Below, one piece after another: positions 47,680 through 57,891 of a DNA stretch of 64,000 nucleotides. The translations under genes and the position numbers were made by a program. Source of the DNA: Alphaproteobacteria bacterium US3C007 (GTDB taxonomy: Bacteria; Pseudomonadota; Alphaproteobacteria; Rhodobacterales; Rhodobacteraceae). The notes beneath the pieces are model-generated. The model saw only the letters and a list, made by a program, of their open reading frames with translations, did no database searches and had not been told where the DNA came from. Within the stretch, counting starts at the first letter, position 1. Every line of letters begins with the position of its first letter. The DNA lies in assembly GCA_034423775.1 (NCBI GenBank), contig CP139918.1:1054001-1118000 (forward strand), read 5' to 3'.

Positions 47680-49203
47680 ATGGCAGCAACACCTACAGTT
47701 CTGTGTATTTTAGACGGCTGGGGCTGTGGCGCCAGCGAGGTTGGAAATGCCCCAAAACTAGCAAAAACACCTTGCTTTGACCACATTATGAAAACCTGCC
47801 CGCAAGCAGAATTAATCACATACGGGCCAGATGTCGGCCTGCCCTCGGGGCAAATGGGAAATTCAGAAGTGGGTCATATGAATATCGGCGCTGGGCGTGT
47901 GGTGGCGATGGATCTTGGTCAAATTGATCTGGCAATCGAAAATGGCTCTTTTGGCCAAAACGCAGCGCTTAACGCGTTTATCGGTCAGCTTCAAAGCAGC
48001 GGCGGCGTCGCGCATGTGATGGCTCTTGTGTCCGATGGCGGGGTGCATGGGCATATCGCGCATCTGCTTGCAACGCTGCAAGTGCTGAGCGCAGCAGGCG
48101 TGCCCAGCCGCATCCATGCGATCACCGATGGCCGCGATGTGGCCCCGGGAAGCGCGCTTGGCTTTATCGAACAGCTCAGCGCCGCGCTGCCCGCGCAAGC
48201 GCAGATCGCCACCGTAACGGGCAGATATTTTGCGATGGATCGCGACAATCGCTGGGAGCGGGTTCAAACCGCTTATGATGCAATCGTGGCGGCGCAAAGC
48301 AGCAGAACCGCCACAACAGCCGCGCAAGCGGTCACTTCGGCAGATTTGGCAGGCATCAGCGATGAATTCATCCCCGCAACGGTTGTGAACGGTTATCGCG
48401 GCGTTTCGTCAGGCGATGGGCTGTTCTGTTTAAATTTTCGCGCCGATCGGGCACGCGAAATTCTAAGCGCTCTGGCTGATCCGTATTTTGATCATTTTCA
48501 AAGCCATGCCCAACCCGCCTGGGCGGGCGCATTGGGCATGGTGAATTATTCCGAAGCGCATGCCGCTTACATGCAAGCCTGCTTTCCCAAAACACCCGTG
48601 GTGAACACATTAGGGGCGTGGGTGGCGCGGCATGGCAAGCGCCAGTTTCGCGTTGCCGAAACCGAAAAATACCCCCATGTCACGTTTTTTCTAAACGGTG
48701 GCAAAGAACAAGCAGAGCCGCGCGAAGAGCGGTTCATGCCGCATTCTCCGAAAGTGGCAACCTATGATTTGCAGCCCGAAATGGCCTCTGAGGCCGTTAC
48801 AGATCAGCTGATCGGCGCGATCAATAACGCCTATGATCTTATCATTGTGAACTATGCAAATCCGGATATGGTTGGCCATACGGGGGATTTGAACGCCGCC
48901 ATCAAAGCCTGCGAAGCAGTTGACCGTGGCCTTGCGCGGGTGTTGAATGCGTTAGAAGAAACCAATGGGCAAATGATCATTACGGCGGATCATGGAAATT
49001 GTGAAATGATGGTAGATCCGGAAACGGGGCAACCCCATACTGCGCATACGCTTAACCCGGTGCCGGTGGCGTTAATCAATGGCCCCGATGGCAGCGCTTT
49101 GCGGCCAGGGGGGCGGCTGGCAGATCTGGCACCAACGCTCTTGCAGCTGATGGGGCTGGACTGCCCCGGCGAAATGACAGGCCGCAGCCTGTTGCTGCCA
49201 TGA
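47680..49203 (+). CDS. gpmI: 2,3-bisphosphoglycerate-independent phosphoglycerate mutase
   Basis: A 507-residue manganese enzyme interconverting 3- and 2-phosphoglycerate in glycolysis. Metal-binding LCILDGWG at the start, the phosphorylated Ser in GNSEVGHMNIGAGR, and the C-terminal NYANPDMVGHTGD and ITADHGNCEMM motifs are all present. ATG 47680 has AAAGGAA about 6 bases upstream, so the in-frame ATG at 47641 is rejected. It overlaps the EnvC-like gene by four bases. Confidence 0.97.
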   Translation: MAATPTVLCILDGWGCGASEVGNAPKLAKTPCFDHIMKTCPQAELITYGPDVGLPSGQMGNSEVGHMNIGAGRVVAMDLGQIDLAIENGSFGQNAALNAFIGQLQSSGGVAHVMALVSDGGVHGHIAHLLATLQVLSAAGVPSRIHAITDGRDVAPGSALGFIEQLSAALPAQAQIATVTGRYFAMDRDNRWERVQTAYDAIVAAQSSRTATTAAQAVTSADLAGISDEFIPATVVNGYRGVSSGDGLFCLNFRADRAREILSALADPYFDHFQSHAQPAWAGALGMVNYSEAHAAYMQACFPKTPVVNTLGAWVARHGKRQFRVAETEKYPHVTFFLNGGKEQAEPREERFMPHSPKVATYDLQPEMASEAVTDQLIGAINNAYDLIIVNYANPDMVGHTGDLNAAIKACEAVDRGLARVLNALEETNGQMIITADHGNCEMMVDPETGQPHTAHTLNPVPVALINGPDGSALRPGGRLADLAPTLLQLMGLDCPGEMTGRSLLLP

Positions 49204-50360
49204 AGCCGCTTTTCGCCCTTCTCGCTCTGCTGAGCTTATCTGCGGGCCAAGGCATTGCCCGCGATTTGGCCAGCAGCCCTCAAAACCTGGTAGAGGCCGC
49301 CCAAAAAGCCGCAAACACGCTGGATCAAGCCACCGCAAGTTTGGTGCGCGCAGAAACAGCATCAGATCGCGTGCGGGCCTTGACGCAATCGATCAAAAGC
49401 ATCGAGCACGCCTTGGCTTTGGTGCGCCAAGGCCTGCGCGAAATGGCGATGGAAACGGCAGCGATTGATGCCCATCTCACCCGTCAAGAAGATGAAATCG
49501 GACGTCTGCTTGGGGTGCTGCACAGCATCGATAAAGACACAGTTTACAGCAGCCTAATCCACCCCTCTGGCCCCTTGGCAACGGCGCGGGCGGGCATGAT
49601 GCTTTCAGATATCGTGCCGGCATTGCAAAGCCGGGTCTCGGCGCTGCAACGCGAATTAGAGGATCAAAACGCGCTGATCGCGTTTCAAACCGAAATCCGC
49701 GATGCGCTGAAACTAGGGCTGAGCGAAGTGCAGCACGCCCGCACTGCATTGGCCAGAGCGCTTGCCGATCGCAAAGACCTTCCCCGCCGCTTTACCGAGG
49801 ATCCATCAAAAACCGAAATCTTGCTGACCGCTGCCGATAGTTTAGACGCTTTCGCAGACGGCGTTGCGATCATCGCTGCCGATGAAGTGCCCGGATCCCT
49901 GCCCTACATCGGAAATCGCAAAGGTGCGCTGCCCTTTCCCGTGGCGGGGCGGATCATCCGCCAATTCAATGAAACTGACGCGGCGGGGATTGTTCGCCCA
50001 GGCTTGGTTATTGCAACGGCCTCACAAGCCATCGTCACAACGCCCACAGCCGCCACAATACGCTATCGCGGGCCACTGCTAGATTATGGGCAAGTGTCGA
50101 TTATCGAACCGCAAATCGGGGTGCTGATCATCGTTGCGGGCATGGAAACAGTCTATGGCAATATTGGCGAAGTGCTGCCGGCGGGCAGCCCAATCGGCAT
50201 CATGGGCGGCCAATCACAAAGCTTTGAAGAAATAATTGAACAAACTGTGATTGGCAATGGTAGCGAACGACCGGAAACGCTCTATATAGAGATAAGAAAT
50301 GAAAATATTCCGCAGGACCCACTGCTTTGGTTCGGCCAGGGAAAGGATCTTAAGAAATGA
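49200..50360 (+). CDS. EnvC-like murein hydrolase activator (degenerate LytM domain)
   Basis: A 386-residue periplasmic protein. Residues 1-20 are a signal peptide; about 25-240 are long coiled coils (NLVEAAQKAANTLDQATASLV and onward); the C-terminal 110 residues are LytM/M23-like (AGRIIRQFNE ... YGNIGEVLPAGSPIGIMGG). The metal ligands of active M23 enzymes (HxxxD and HxH) are not visible, as in E. coli EnvC, which activates amidases rather than cutting itself. It lies between gpmI and ctpA, the usual alphaproteobacterial order. Confidence 0.85.
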   Translation: MKPLFALLALLSLSAGQGIARDLASSPQNLVEAAQKAANTLDQATASLVRAETASDRVRALTQSIKSIEHALALVRQGLREMAMETAAIDAHLTRQEDEIGRLLGVLHSIDKDTVYSSLIHPSGPLATARAGMMLSDIVPALQSRVSALQRELEDQNALIAFQTEIRDALKLGLSEVQHARTALARALADRKDLPRRFTEDPSKTEILLTAADSLDAFADGVAIIAADEVPGSLPYIGNRKGALPFPVAGRIIRQFNETDAAGIVRPGLVIATASQAIVTTPTAATIRYRGPLLDYGQVSIIEPQIGVLIIVAGMETVYGNIGEVLPAGSPIGIMGGQSQSFEEIIEQTVIGNGSERPETLYIEIRNENIPQDPLLWFGQGKDLKK

Positions 50361-51694
50361 GTAGGTTGATTTTAGCCGCAGGGTTTGGCCTGAGCCTTGG
50401 GGTGATGACAGCGTTGCAATTCGCGGCACCGGTTCTGGCGCAATCCAGCAGTGAGCGCAGCAGCGTCTATGAGCAGCTTGACCTTTTCGGTGATATTTTC
50501 GAACGCATCCGCTCGCAATATGTGGAAGAGGTTGACGAGGCTGAACTGATCGAAGCCGCGATCAATGGTATGCTGACCTCACTGGATCCACATTCCAGCT
50601 ATATGTCGCCAAAAGCAGCTGCGGATATGCGTGTGCAAACCCGTGGTGAATTTGGCGGGCTTGGCATCGAAGTTACCCAACAAGATGGGTTTGTGAAAGT
50701 TGTCTCGCCCATTGATGGCACCCCTGCGGATGCAGCGGGCATTGAAGCGGGCGATTTTATCACCCATGTTGATGGCGAAACGGTGCTTGGCTTAACGCTC
50801 AATCAAGCCGTGGAAATGATGCGCGGGCCGGTTGGCTCTGAAATTATCATCACGGTGGTGCGCGAGGGCGAAGATGAACCTTTCGATGTGTCAATCATCC
50901 GCGATACGATTAAGCTCACGGCAGTGAGATCGCGCGTTGAAGGCAGCTCGGTGGTGCTGCGCATCACCACGTTCAACGATCAAACCTATCCCAACCTTTC
51001 TGACGGGATTGCCAAGCAAGTTGAAGAATTGGGCGGCATCGACAACGTAAACGGATTTGTGTTGGATTTGCGCAACAATCCGGGTGGCTTGCTCTCGCAA
51101 GCGATCCGCGTGTCCGACGCGTTTTTAGAGAAGGGCGAAATCGTCTCAACCCGCGGCCGCGATCCGCAGGACGGAGATCGCTATAATGCCTCGCCCGATG
51201 ATCTGGCCGAGGGCAAACCCATTGTGGTGCTGATCAATGGTGGGTCTGCCTCGGCCTCGGAAATTGTGGCCGGCGCGCTGCAAGATCATCGCCGCGCCGT
51301 GGTTGTGGGCACGCGCAGCTTTGGCAAAGGCTCGGTACAAACGGTCATGCCCTTGGGCGGTGATGGTGCGATGCGCCTGACAACTGCCCGTTATTACACG
51401 CCATCAGGGCGCTCGATTCAGGCTTTGGGTGTCTCGCCTGATATTATCGTTGAGCAACCGCGCCGAAAAGAGAACGAAGAGGCCAAAGATGAAGACGGCA
51501 CAAGCCAGCGCCGTTCGGAAGCGGATCTGCGCGGATCTTTGCTGAATGACAGCCTCAGCGATGAAGAAATTAAACAGATTGAAACAGACCAAGCCGAGGC
51601 TGAATTGGCCGCCAAACTGCGCAATGACGATTTTCAACTGTCTTACGCGATTGATCTTCTCAAAGGTATGATGGCACTGGCGGGGCAAGATTAA
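50357..51694 (+). CDS. ctpA: Carboxy-terminal processing protease CtpA (S41 family)
   Basis: A 445-residue periplasmic serine protease. A signal peptide (1-28) is followed by [12 protein letters not shown], a PDZ domain (about 90-165, [16 protein letters not shown] to VDGETVLGL), and the catalytic core with Ser in [16 protein letters not shown] and Lys in [12 protein letters not shown] charged C-terminal tail ([13 protein letters not shown]) follows. It trims C-termini of envelope proteins. Its start overlaps the EnvC-like gene by four bases. Confidence 0.96.
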   Translation: MSRLILAAGFGLSLGVMTALQFAAPVLAQSSSERSSVYEQLDLFGDIFERIRSQYVEEVDEAELIEAAINGMLTSLDPHSSYMSPKAAADMRVQTRGEFGGLGIEVTQQDGFVKVVSPIDGTPADAAGIEAGDFITHVDGETVLGLTLNQAVEMMRGPVGSEIIITVVREGEDEPFDVSIIRDTIKLTAVRSRVEGSSVVLRITTFNDQTYPNLSDGIAKQVEELGGIDNVNGFVLDLRNNPGGLLSQAIRVSDAFLEKGEIVSTRGRDPQDGDRYNASPDDLAEGKPIVVLINGGSASASEIVAGALQDHRRAVVVGTRSFGKGSVQTVMPLGGDGAMRLTTARYYTPSGRSIQALGVSPDIIVEQPRRKENEEAKDEDGTSQRRSEADLRGSLLNDSLSDEEIKQIETDQAEAELAAKLRNDDFQLSYAIDLLKGMMALAGQD

Positions 51695-51698
51695 GCCG

Positions 51699-52187
51699 AT
51701 GACGCCAGAGCAGATTGCCGCGCTACCTTATCGACGCAATGTCGGGATCATGCTGATCGACAAACGCGGATACGTGTTTGTGGGGCAGCGGCGCGATAAC
51801 CATTCCGATGCCTGGCAAATGCCGCAGGGCGGAATAGATCCCGGAGAAACGCCGGAAGCGGCGGCTTGGCGGGAATTGGAAGAAGAAACCGGGGTTGCGC
51901 CTGCCTCCGCCACGTTAATGGCCGTCTCAAAGGGTTGGGTGACCTATGACTTGCCCGCCGATCTGGTATCCAAACTCTGGCAAGGAAAATATCGGGGGCA
52001 GGAACAAAAATGGTATCTGATGCGCTTTGAGGGCGCGGATCAGGATGTGAATATTCAAACAGAGCATCCCGAATTTTCCGCATGGGCTTGGATGCGTCCT
52101 GCAGATCTGATCGAAAATATTGTGCCTTTTAAACGCGCAGTTTATCACGCCGTTTTAAACGAATTCGCCAGTCACTTGCCAGAATAA
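51699..52187 (+). CDS. rppH: RNA pyrophosphohydrolase RppH (Nudix)
   Basis: A 162-residue Nudix hydrolase that removes pyrophosphate from mRNA 5' ends and so triggers decay. The Nudix box [23 protein letters not shown] is complete (it spans about residues 44-66). [22 protein letters not shown] at the start and the WQMPQGG block are typical of RppH. It begins four bases after ctpA. Confidence 0.95.
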   Translation: MTPEQIAALPYRRNVGIMLIDKRGYVFVGQRRDNHSDAWQMPQGGIDPGETPEAAAWRELEEETGVAPASATLMAVSKGWVTYDLPADLVSKLWQGKYRGQEQKWYLMRFEGADQDVNIQTEHPEFSAWAWMRPADLIENIVPFKRAVYHAVLNEFASHLPE

Positions 52188-52354
52188 GCTATGCCATACA
52201 GACCTATCTTACGAGCACAGGCTTGGGGCCAAAAACTGTAAACCCGGGCGCGCATCCCGGAAATGGTACAATCCAAATGGAGTGCTAGCGCAAGCAGCGC
52301 GGCGCATGCTCGCAACGGCGGGCCGCAAAAATTTAGCTTTGAAGAGCGATTTTA

Positions 52355-54274
52355 TTAGCTGGCGGAAAACTGCAGAATATTTTGCGATGGATGCACCAAT
52401 TCAAAGATGGTTTTGTGAATATCCTGCGCGGTCAAACCGGCATCTTTGTACATTTCTTGTGGCGATCCGTGGTCAATAAAGCGATCCGGCAAGGTTAAGG
52501 TGCGCAATTTCACCCCCTGCTCCAACTGACCTGATTGCGCCAAATAATGCAGCACCATAGCGCCAAAGCCACCAACCGAGCCCTGCTCAACCGTTACCAC
52601 CGCCTTATGGTGGCGCATCAATTGCGTGATTAAATCTGTATCAAGGGGCTTTGCAAAGCGCGCATCCGCAATCGTCACGCGGATACCCTGCTGCGCCAAA
52701 GTCACTGAGGCTTGCTCAATTTCGCCCAAATGTGCGCCGAAAGAAAGGATGGCGACATCCTCGCCCTCTTGCACAATACGGCCTTTGCCGATTTCAAGCA
52801 CTTCGCCGCGCACGGGCATGGCAACCCCTGTGCCGTTTCCACGCGGATAGCGAAAGGCGATCGGGCCAGCATCATGCGCCGCCGCAGTGGCCACCATATG
52901 CATCAACTCAGCCTCATCCGAGGCAGCCATCACGGTAAACCCCGGCAGATTGCTCAGATAGGCGATATCAAACGCCCCCGCATGCGTGGCCCCATCGGCC
53001 CCAACCAAACCCGCGCGGTCAATTGCAAAGCGTACCGGCAAACCTTGCAGCGCCACATCATGAACCACTTGATCATAGCCACGCTGCAAAAAGGTTGAAT
53101 AAATCGCACAGAAGGGTTTCAGGCCGCTGGCCGCCATTCCTGCGGCAAATGTCACCCCATGCTGCTCCGCAATCCCGACATCAAACACGCGCTTTGGAAA
53201 GCGGTCCGCCAAAATATTGAGACCTGTCCCCGATGGCATCGCCGCGGTTACCGCAACAATATTGGGATCGCGTGCCGCTTCATCGCACAGCGCTTGCCCG
53301 AACACTTTTGTATAAGCCGGCGCGTTGGGTTGCGATTTTGCCTGCGCGCCGGTTGCAACGTTGAATTTAGATACGCCGTGATATTTATCCGCAGCTTGTT
53401 CTGCAGGCGCGTAGCCTTTGCCTTTCACCGTGCAAGCATGGATCAACACCGGGCCCGTTGCCCGCGTGCGCGCCGCGCGCAATATCGGCAGCAACTGAGT
53501 CATATCATGGCCATCAATCGGGCCAATATACTCAAATCCCAATTCTTCGAACAAAGTGCCAGAGCCGTGCAAACCTGTGACCAATTGGCGCGCGCGCTTA
53601 GCGCTGTCGCGCAAGGGTGAGGGCAGGGCCGATTCAAACCCTTCCGCCAGCGCCTTCATTTTCGCCAAAGGTTCGTTCGAATAAAGCTTCGACAGATATG
53701 AGGACATCGCGCCCACTGGGGGTGCGATCGACATTTCATTATCGTTCAAAATAACAAATAAGCGCCGGCCTTCGCTGCCAGCGTTGTTTAAGGCTTCATA
53801 AGCCATACCCGCGCTGATCGAGCCATCGCCGATCACAGCGATTGCATCCCCCGTCGGACGCCCCATATCGCGGCCCACGGCAAAGCCCAGCGCTGCAGAA
53901 ATTGAGGTTGAGCTATGCGCAGCGCCAAAGGGATCAAACTCGCTTTCGCTGCGTTTGGTAAAGCCGCTTAGCCCGTCTTTTTGCCGCAAACTGCGGATGC
54001 GGTCGCGCCGGCCGGTAAGAATCTTATGCGGGTAACATTGATGCCCAACATCCCAGATCAATTTATCATGCGGCGTGTTAAACACCGCGTGGATCGCCAC
54101 GCTCAATTCGACAACCCCCAGCGAAGAGCCCAAATGGCCGCCGGTTTCGGACACGGCCGAAACAACCTCGCTGCGCAGCTCATGCGCCAATTGGATGAGC
54201 TCTGGATCGCTTAGACCTTTTAGATCTGCAGGGCCTGCAATTCGCTCGAGCATGGGAAGATCAGAATATTGCAT
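52355..54274 (-). CDS. dxs: 1-deoxy-D-xylulose-5-phosphate synthase
   Basis: A 639-residue thiamine-diphosphate enzyme joining pyruvate and glyceraldehyde 3-phosphate, the first step of the MEP isoprenoid pathway that supplies phytol and carotenoids. The TPP motif is [18 protein letters not shown] with LNDNEMS; the transketolase-like centre has [17 protein letters not shown]. It is last in the photosynthesis superoperon, downstream of pufC, as in related phototrophs, and probably also has its own promoter in the hairpin-rich gap before it. Confidence 0.97.
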   Translation of the reverse strand: MQYSDLPMLERIAGPADLKGLSDPELIQLAHELRSEVVSAVSETGGHLGSSLGVVELSVAIHAVFNTPHDKLIWDVGHQCYPHKILTGRRDRIRSLRQKDGLSGFTKRSESEFDPFGAAHSSTSISAALGFAVGRDMGRPTGDAIAVIGDGSISAGMAYEALNNAGSEGRRLFVILNDNEMSIAPPVGAMSSYLSKLYSNEPLAKMKALAEGFESALPSPLRDSAKRARQLVTGLHGSGTLFEELGFEYIGPIDGHDMTQLLPILRAARTRATGPVLIHACTVKGKGYAPAEQAADKYHGVSKFNVATGAQAKSQPNAPAYTKVFGQALCDEAARDPNIVAVTAAMPSGTGLNILADRFPKRVFDVGIAEQHGVTFAAGMAASGLKPFCAIYSTFLQRGYDQVVHDVALQGLPVRFAIDRAGLVGADGATHAGAFDIAYLSNLPGFTVMAASDEAELMHMVATAAAHDAGPIAFRYPRGNGTGVAMPVRGEVLEIGKGRIVQEGEDVAILSFGAHLGEIEQASVTLAQQGIRVTIADARFAKPLDTDLITQLMRHHKAVVTVEQGSVGGFGAMVLHYLAQSGQLEQGVKLRTLTLPDRFIDHGSPQEMYKDAGLTAQDIHKTIFELVHPSQNILQFSAS

Positions 54275-54301
54275 CAGGCGCGCCTCCTAAGCGAGGGAAA
54301 A

Positions 54302-54336
54302 AGCGTCACATTCAAGGAGACCCTGAATGTGACGCC
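54302..54336 (-). promoter_or_regulatory. 12-bp perfect hairpin between pufC and dxs
   Basis: GCGTCACATTCA (54303-54314) and TGAATGTGACGC (54324-54335) form a perfect 12-bp stem with a 9-base loop. There is no T run, so it looks more like an RNA-stability or processing element, or an operator, than a terminator. It lies 28 bases upstream of the dxs start. Confidence 0.6.
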
Positions 54337-54383
54337 AGTCTCCTGTAGCCAACAGGATGGGAACCGGGGTGTGGAGACCCCGT

Positions 54384-54447
54384 ATTTGACCCACGGGAAA
54401 ATGGGTCAAATCTGGCGGGGATCGGGGCGGCAGTACCGCCCGCGATC
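54384..54447 (-). promoter_or_regulatory. Two strong hairpins directly after pufC
   Basis: Immediately 3' of the pufC stop is an 11-bp hairpin (54420-54430 with 54436-54447; core GGGCGG/CCGCCC, one bulged base). Next is a 10-bp perfect hairpin ATTTGACCCA/TGGGTCAAAT (54384-54393, 54402-54411). A weaker 6-bp stem (54365-54382) follows. Known puf messages are protected from 3' decay by such structures; this may also act as an attenuator before dxs. Confidence 0.6.
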
Positions 54448-55563
54448 CTATTCGTAAACCGGCGTGCCCGTGGTCGCGAGCTCGGGCCAGTATTGGATCA
54501 CATTGGTGCCCTGCAGCGGCTGTTGATAGCCTTTGTGACAGGTTTTACACGCCGCTTTTGGCGCATCCCCATGCAAAGGACCAAGGCGGTTCTCAGGATA
54601 AGTATCGCCCAATGGGATCAGATACTCGGTGTTCATTTCCTGAACCATTCCGATACCCAGCGATTCTGTGCCCCATTGCGGCGTCACTTGCTCGGGATCA
54701 TAGAACGCCCGCGTATTGTGGCAGAAGACACAGTTCACACCCAAAGAATTGCTGACATAATTCATCAGCGCATAGGTGCGTTCTGCATTCTGAATGCCCG
54801 CTACATCCGGATCGGTGATGTCTTCATCGCTCCGGCTTTCCAGACTGTGCACGCCAATCACTTCCCCATCTACCAAATACTTCTCAAGCGCATCAGAGGG
54901 CAAAGAGCTGTATTGGCTGAGCGGCGTGACCCGGTTCTGGTTCGACGACCATCCCGCAGTAGACGCGTTGACCGGCGTCACTTTGAACCAAATATCGCTG
55001 GGGACATTTTGTCCCCGGTGACAGGTCATGCAGGTCACACCAACTTCTTTATTGGCGTTGACATGACCATCCCAGTTTTCGTTGATATTCTGGGTCATTT
55101 GGATCATCCGGCGGGCCACAACTTTGGTGTAGAGTGTATCTTCACCATAGGTTTCGACATCGCCATCCCCGTGACAATAAGCGCAGCCTTCTTCGGGCGC
55201 TACCCAGCGGGTCATCGCCGCCATCACCCGGTTGAAGTTATCCTCTGTGACATCCCCCAACACTTGCACGTTTTCATAGATGTCTTTTGCCAGCGCATCG
55301 CCAGCCTCAGGGATATAAGGCTCATCCTCGATCAGCTCGGCAATATCAGGATCCGGAATAGCCAGTTCGGCTTTAAATTCCGGCACTGACATACCCGTGC
55401 CGCGCGGCCCGGTTTGCAGACTGTCCGTGGCGTAGGGTTGCCCCCAGGCCACGATCATGATTGCTACAAAAACAGCCCCGCCTAAGGCGCCAACCAGAAT
55501 GCCAGGCCCAAATACATCTTTCGGGTTCTCGCGATTCCATTTGTTAAACCAATTCGGAAGCAT
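54448..55563 (-). CDS. pufC: Photosynthetic reaction centre tetrahaem cytochrome c subunit
   Basis: A 371-residue periplasmic cytochrome that re-reduces the photo-oxidised special pair. Four CxxCH haem sites are seen: CAYCH (127-131), CMTCH (178-182), CVFCH (278-282) and CKTCH (339-343). Residues about 18-40 are a membrane anchor; there is no lipobox cysteine, unlike the lipoprotein type of Blastochloris. Methionine sixth ligands are expected in the helices before each site. It follows pufM by four bases, as in Roseobacter-type puf operons. Confidence 0.97.
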   Translation of the reverse strand: MLPNWFNKWNRENPKDVFGPGILVGALGGAVFVAIMIVAWGQPYATDSLQTGPRGTGMSVPEFKAELAIPDPDIAELIEDEPYIPEAGDALAKDIYENVQVLGDVTEDNFNRVMAAMTRWVAPEEGCAYCHGDGDVETYGEDTLYTKVVARRMIQMTQNINENWDGHVNANKEVGVTCMTCHRGQNVPSDIWFKVTPVNASTAGWSSNQNRVTPLSQYSSLPSDALEKYLVDGEVIGVHSLESRSDEDITDPDVAGIQNAERTYALMNYVSNSLGVNCVFCHNTRAFYDPEQVTPQWGTESLGIGMVQEMNTEYLIPLGDTYPENRLGPLHGDAPKAACKTCHKGYQQPLQGTNVIQYWPELATTGTPVYE

Positions 55564-55567
55564 GCTA

Positions 55568-56554
55568 TCACTCCTTGCCTATAAAGGCTTCGTATGAGCC
55601 ATAGCTATCATAGCCATACGAGCCGTCATACATAGGCGCAAAGTTATGCTCTTGTGCCCAGATGAACCAGTTATCGACAACCGTGCCGGTGAGAAGGATC
55701 CCAATACCACCCGTGATCGGGGTGAGCACTGCAAACCACCATGCCCAGCGGTGAATACCCTCCATGGTCGCGTTAAAGCCCATCGTCCAGCGCCAGAAAA
55801 GGGCTGCACGCTCAGAGGCGGTGCCGCGATCATAAATCTGCTCAAGCTCGCGATCGCCGCCGAAACGGGTCACCGCCAGAATGGTCGCCCCATGCATGGC
55901 GAACAGCAGAACCGAGCCATAGAGGAAGACAATCGACAGACAATGGAAGGGGTTATAATAAAGGTTGCCATAACGAATTGAGAACGCAGTGGTCCAATCG
56001 AGATGCGGGAAGATGCCATAAGGCACAGCTTCAGACCAGCTGCCCATCAGGACGGGCCGGAACAAGCCAAGCACCAAGAACAACCAAATCGCACTGGCGA
56101 AGGCCCAAGCCACATGTTTGCCCATCTTTTGCTCTTGCGCCAAAAGATAGGTACGCATCCACCACGTACAAACCGAAACCAGCAAGAAGAAGGAGGCGAT
56201 GATATAAAGCCCTCCATCATTCAATGGTGGCATGCTGAGCCCGTGCTCGGGGCCCGGAGGTTCTAGCGCCAGCCAGAAACCCTGCCGCAGGAACTCTGGC
56301 AAAGACCAATCCACCTGCGCCAACATGCTAATACCAACGATGAAGAACCAGGCCAAGCCTGTTGCCAGACCGATCATACCCGTCCAGCCCAAATAAACCG
56401 GGCCAAGCTGCGCGTTTCCGATCCAACCGGCCAGATTGGAAAACCAAGGGGTTCCCATCCGCTCGGCCGCCATCGTGCCCGCTTCATTATCCAAGCCCAT
56501 CTCCGCAGGACCGCGAACTTGCACTTGGGTGAATATGTTCTGATATTCAATCAT
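55568..56554 (-). CDS. pufM: Photosynthetic reaction centre M subunit
   Basis: A 328-residue five-helix membrane protein that with PufL binds the special pair, bacteriopheophytins, quinones and non-haem iron. It begins [18 protein letters not shown], typical of PufM, and has helix-D/E histidines in [14 protein letters not shown] and [18 protein letters not shown]. Start ATG 56554 is 2 bases past the pufL stop; an upstream codon at 56581 lies in pufL. The C-terminus is a tyrosine/glycine-rich tail ([16 protein letters not shown]), longer than in PufX-containing Rhodobacter. Confidence 0.97.
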   Translation of the reverse strand: MIEYQNIFTQVQVRGPAEMGLDNEAGTMAAERMGTPWFSNLAGWIGNAQLGPVYLGWTGMIGLATGLAWFFIVGISMLAQVDWSLPEFLRQGFWLALEPPGPEHGLSMPPLNDGGLYIIASFFLLVSVCTWWMRTYLLAQEQKMGKHVAWAFASAIWLFLVLGLFRPVLMGSWSEAVPYGIFPHLDWTTAFSIRYGNLYYNPFHCLSIVFLYGSVLLFAMHGATILAVTRFGGDRELEQIYDRGTASERAALFWRWTMGFNATMEGIHRWAWWFAVLTPITGGIGILLTGTVVDNWFIWAQEHNFAPMYDGSYGYDSYGSYEAFIGKE

Positions 56555-56556
56555 GA

Positions 56557-57396
56557 TTACATCCCCACCTGTGATGGCCAAATCGGCAATTCAAGCCACC
56601 AGTTCCACCATTCAGGCCAGCCTTTTGTCCAGACCGGGCCAGAAATAATGATACAAACGGCGGAAAAGAAAACCGCGTTAATCGCCAGTAAAAATCCAAG
56701 CCGGTGAATCCCCAACGTGCCAATCGAATACCCGATAAGATCGCGAAAGAACGTATCTTCGTGATCCGGGCCCATCGCTTCTTGGCCTTTTTCAGGATTG
56801 GCCGCGCTCAGGATCAAACCGCCATGCAATGCCAACGCCAGCGTGGTGGTAAAGAATAAGGTTACCGCCAGCATATGGGCTGGATTATAATGAAAGTGTA
56901 AATATGCATAGCCAGTATTGCTGACCCAATCGAGGTGGCTGAAAATCCCATAAGGGAACCCATGCCCCCAAGCGCCCATTAATAAAGGCCGAAATACGAC
57001 CAAAGTCATATAGGCAAGAATTGCAAAGCTAAACGCAAAGGGCACATGATACCCCATGCCAAGCTTTCGACAAATCTCGACTTCACGCAGCGCCCAACTG
57101 ATAAAGGCGCAGACCGCACACATCGTGATAATCTGCCACAAGCCGCCCTCAAGCAACGGGGCCAGACCCAATCCATATTTCAAATCAGGAGGTGCAATAT
57201 TGATCAACCAAGGGTTAAACGTGCCTTGCTGTGAGGCCCCCCAGAAGATCAGCACGGTTCCCAACAGGGCAAAAAATGCTGTCGTGACCCCGAAGAAGCC
57301 TACATAAAAAGGCCCCACCCAAAAGTCGAACAGATCGCCCCCGATCAACGTCCCTCCTCGGACGCGATACTTTCTTTCGAAGCTGAGCAATGCCAT
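56557..57396 (-). CDS. pufL: Photosynthetic reaction centre L subunit
   Basis: A 279-residue five-helix membrane protein. [34 protein letters not shown] is the standard start. Histidine ligands for the special pair and iron are expected in [32 protein letters not shown] and [14 protein letters not shown]. It is separated from pufA by 148 bases holding a stable hairpin and from pufM by 2 bases. Confidence 0.97.
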   Translation of the reverse strand: MALLSFERKYRVRGGTLIGGDLFDFWVGPFYVGFFGVTTAFFALLGTVLIFWGASQQGTFNPWLINIAPPDLKYGLGLAPLLEGGLWQIITMCAVCAFISWALREVEICRKLGMGYHVPFAFSFAILAYMTLVVFRPLLMGAWGHGFPYGIFSHLDWVSNTGYAYLHFHYNPAHMLAVTLFFTTTLALALHGGLILSAANPEKGQEAMGPDHEDTFFRDLIGYSIGTLGIHRLGFLLAINAVFFSAVCIIISGPVWTKGWPEWWNWWLELPIWPSQVGM

Positions 57397-57467
57397 CTAA
57401 TTTCTCCGCTCTTACCGGCCTTTCGCACCTGCGATGGCCGCCTTCTGTGAATTTGACTAGCCGCGGC

Positions 57468-57485
57468 CGATCCCAAAAGGGATCG
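57468..57485 (-). promoter_or_regulatory. pufA-pufL intercistronic hairpin
   Basis: CGATCCC and GGGATCG form a perfect 7-bp stem with an AAAA loop (57468-57485). In Rhodobacter a hairpin at this same place protects the pufBA part of the message from decay and so raises antenna over reaction-centre yield; the position here suggests the same job. Confidence 0.7.
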
Positions 57486-57544
57486 CCCGCCACTGTCTTT
57501 TGTGAAAACTGTCCGATGGCCCTTAATAAAGAGCCATCAGCCAA

Positions 57545-57700
57545 TTAATTTGCAGCAGCTGCTATTTCGAACCAGTTGAAGCCATCCGTGCTGAGCAGCA
57601 CCAAATGGATCATCGCGGCCAGTAGGAACAGGAAAACACCCTGCGCTACAAAGACACGACGTGGATCAAAAACGAGCCAGATTTTGTAAAACTTAGCCAT
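57545..57700 (-). CDS. pufA: Light-harvesting 1 alpha polypeptide
   Basis: A 51-residue single-helix antenna protein. [19 protein letters not shown] precedes the membrane helix, whose [10 protein letters not shown] contains the His ligand for bacteriochlorophyll. The tail [13 protein letters not shown] matches LH1 alpha. It starts 13 bases after pufB; GGAGG-like GAGGA lies before ATG 57700. Confidence 0.97.
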   Translation of the reverse strand: MAKFYKIWLVFDPRRVFVAQGVFLFLLAAMIHLVLLSTDGFNWFEIAAAAN

Positions 57701-57713
57701 TATTCAATCCTCC

Positions 57714-57863
57714 TCAAAACCACGGAAACACGATGAACGTAGCAATGTGGGCAACCACAGCTACGGCAACGAATAACCACATACCACTCAGATATACTGA
57801 GTGAAGCTCTTGAGCTTGCTCGTCTGTTAAACCTGTAAACGACAGGTCACTTCTATCAGCCAT
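57714..57863 (-). CDS. pufB: Light-harvesting 1 beta polypeptide
   Basis: A 49-residue single-helix antenna protein. [20 protein letters not shown] is the LH1 beta N-terminus; [21 protein letters not shown] contains the helix with the bacteriochlorophyll-ligating His, and VFPWF is the usual end. RBS GGAGGAAAG lies 4-5 bases upstream of ATG 57863. It precedes pufA. Confidence 0.97.
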   Translation of the reverse strand: MADRSDLSFTGLTDEQAQELHSVYLSGMWLFVAVAVVAHIATFIVFPWF

Positions 57864-57891
57864 GAACTTTCCTCCGGAATGTTAAGCCGAC

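Noticed and set aside
54275..54447. Classic Rho-independent terminator after pufC
   Set aside because: The stems are strong but none is followed by a T run in the direction of transcription, so read-through or Rho-dependent ending is as likely.
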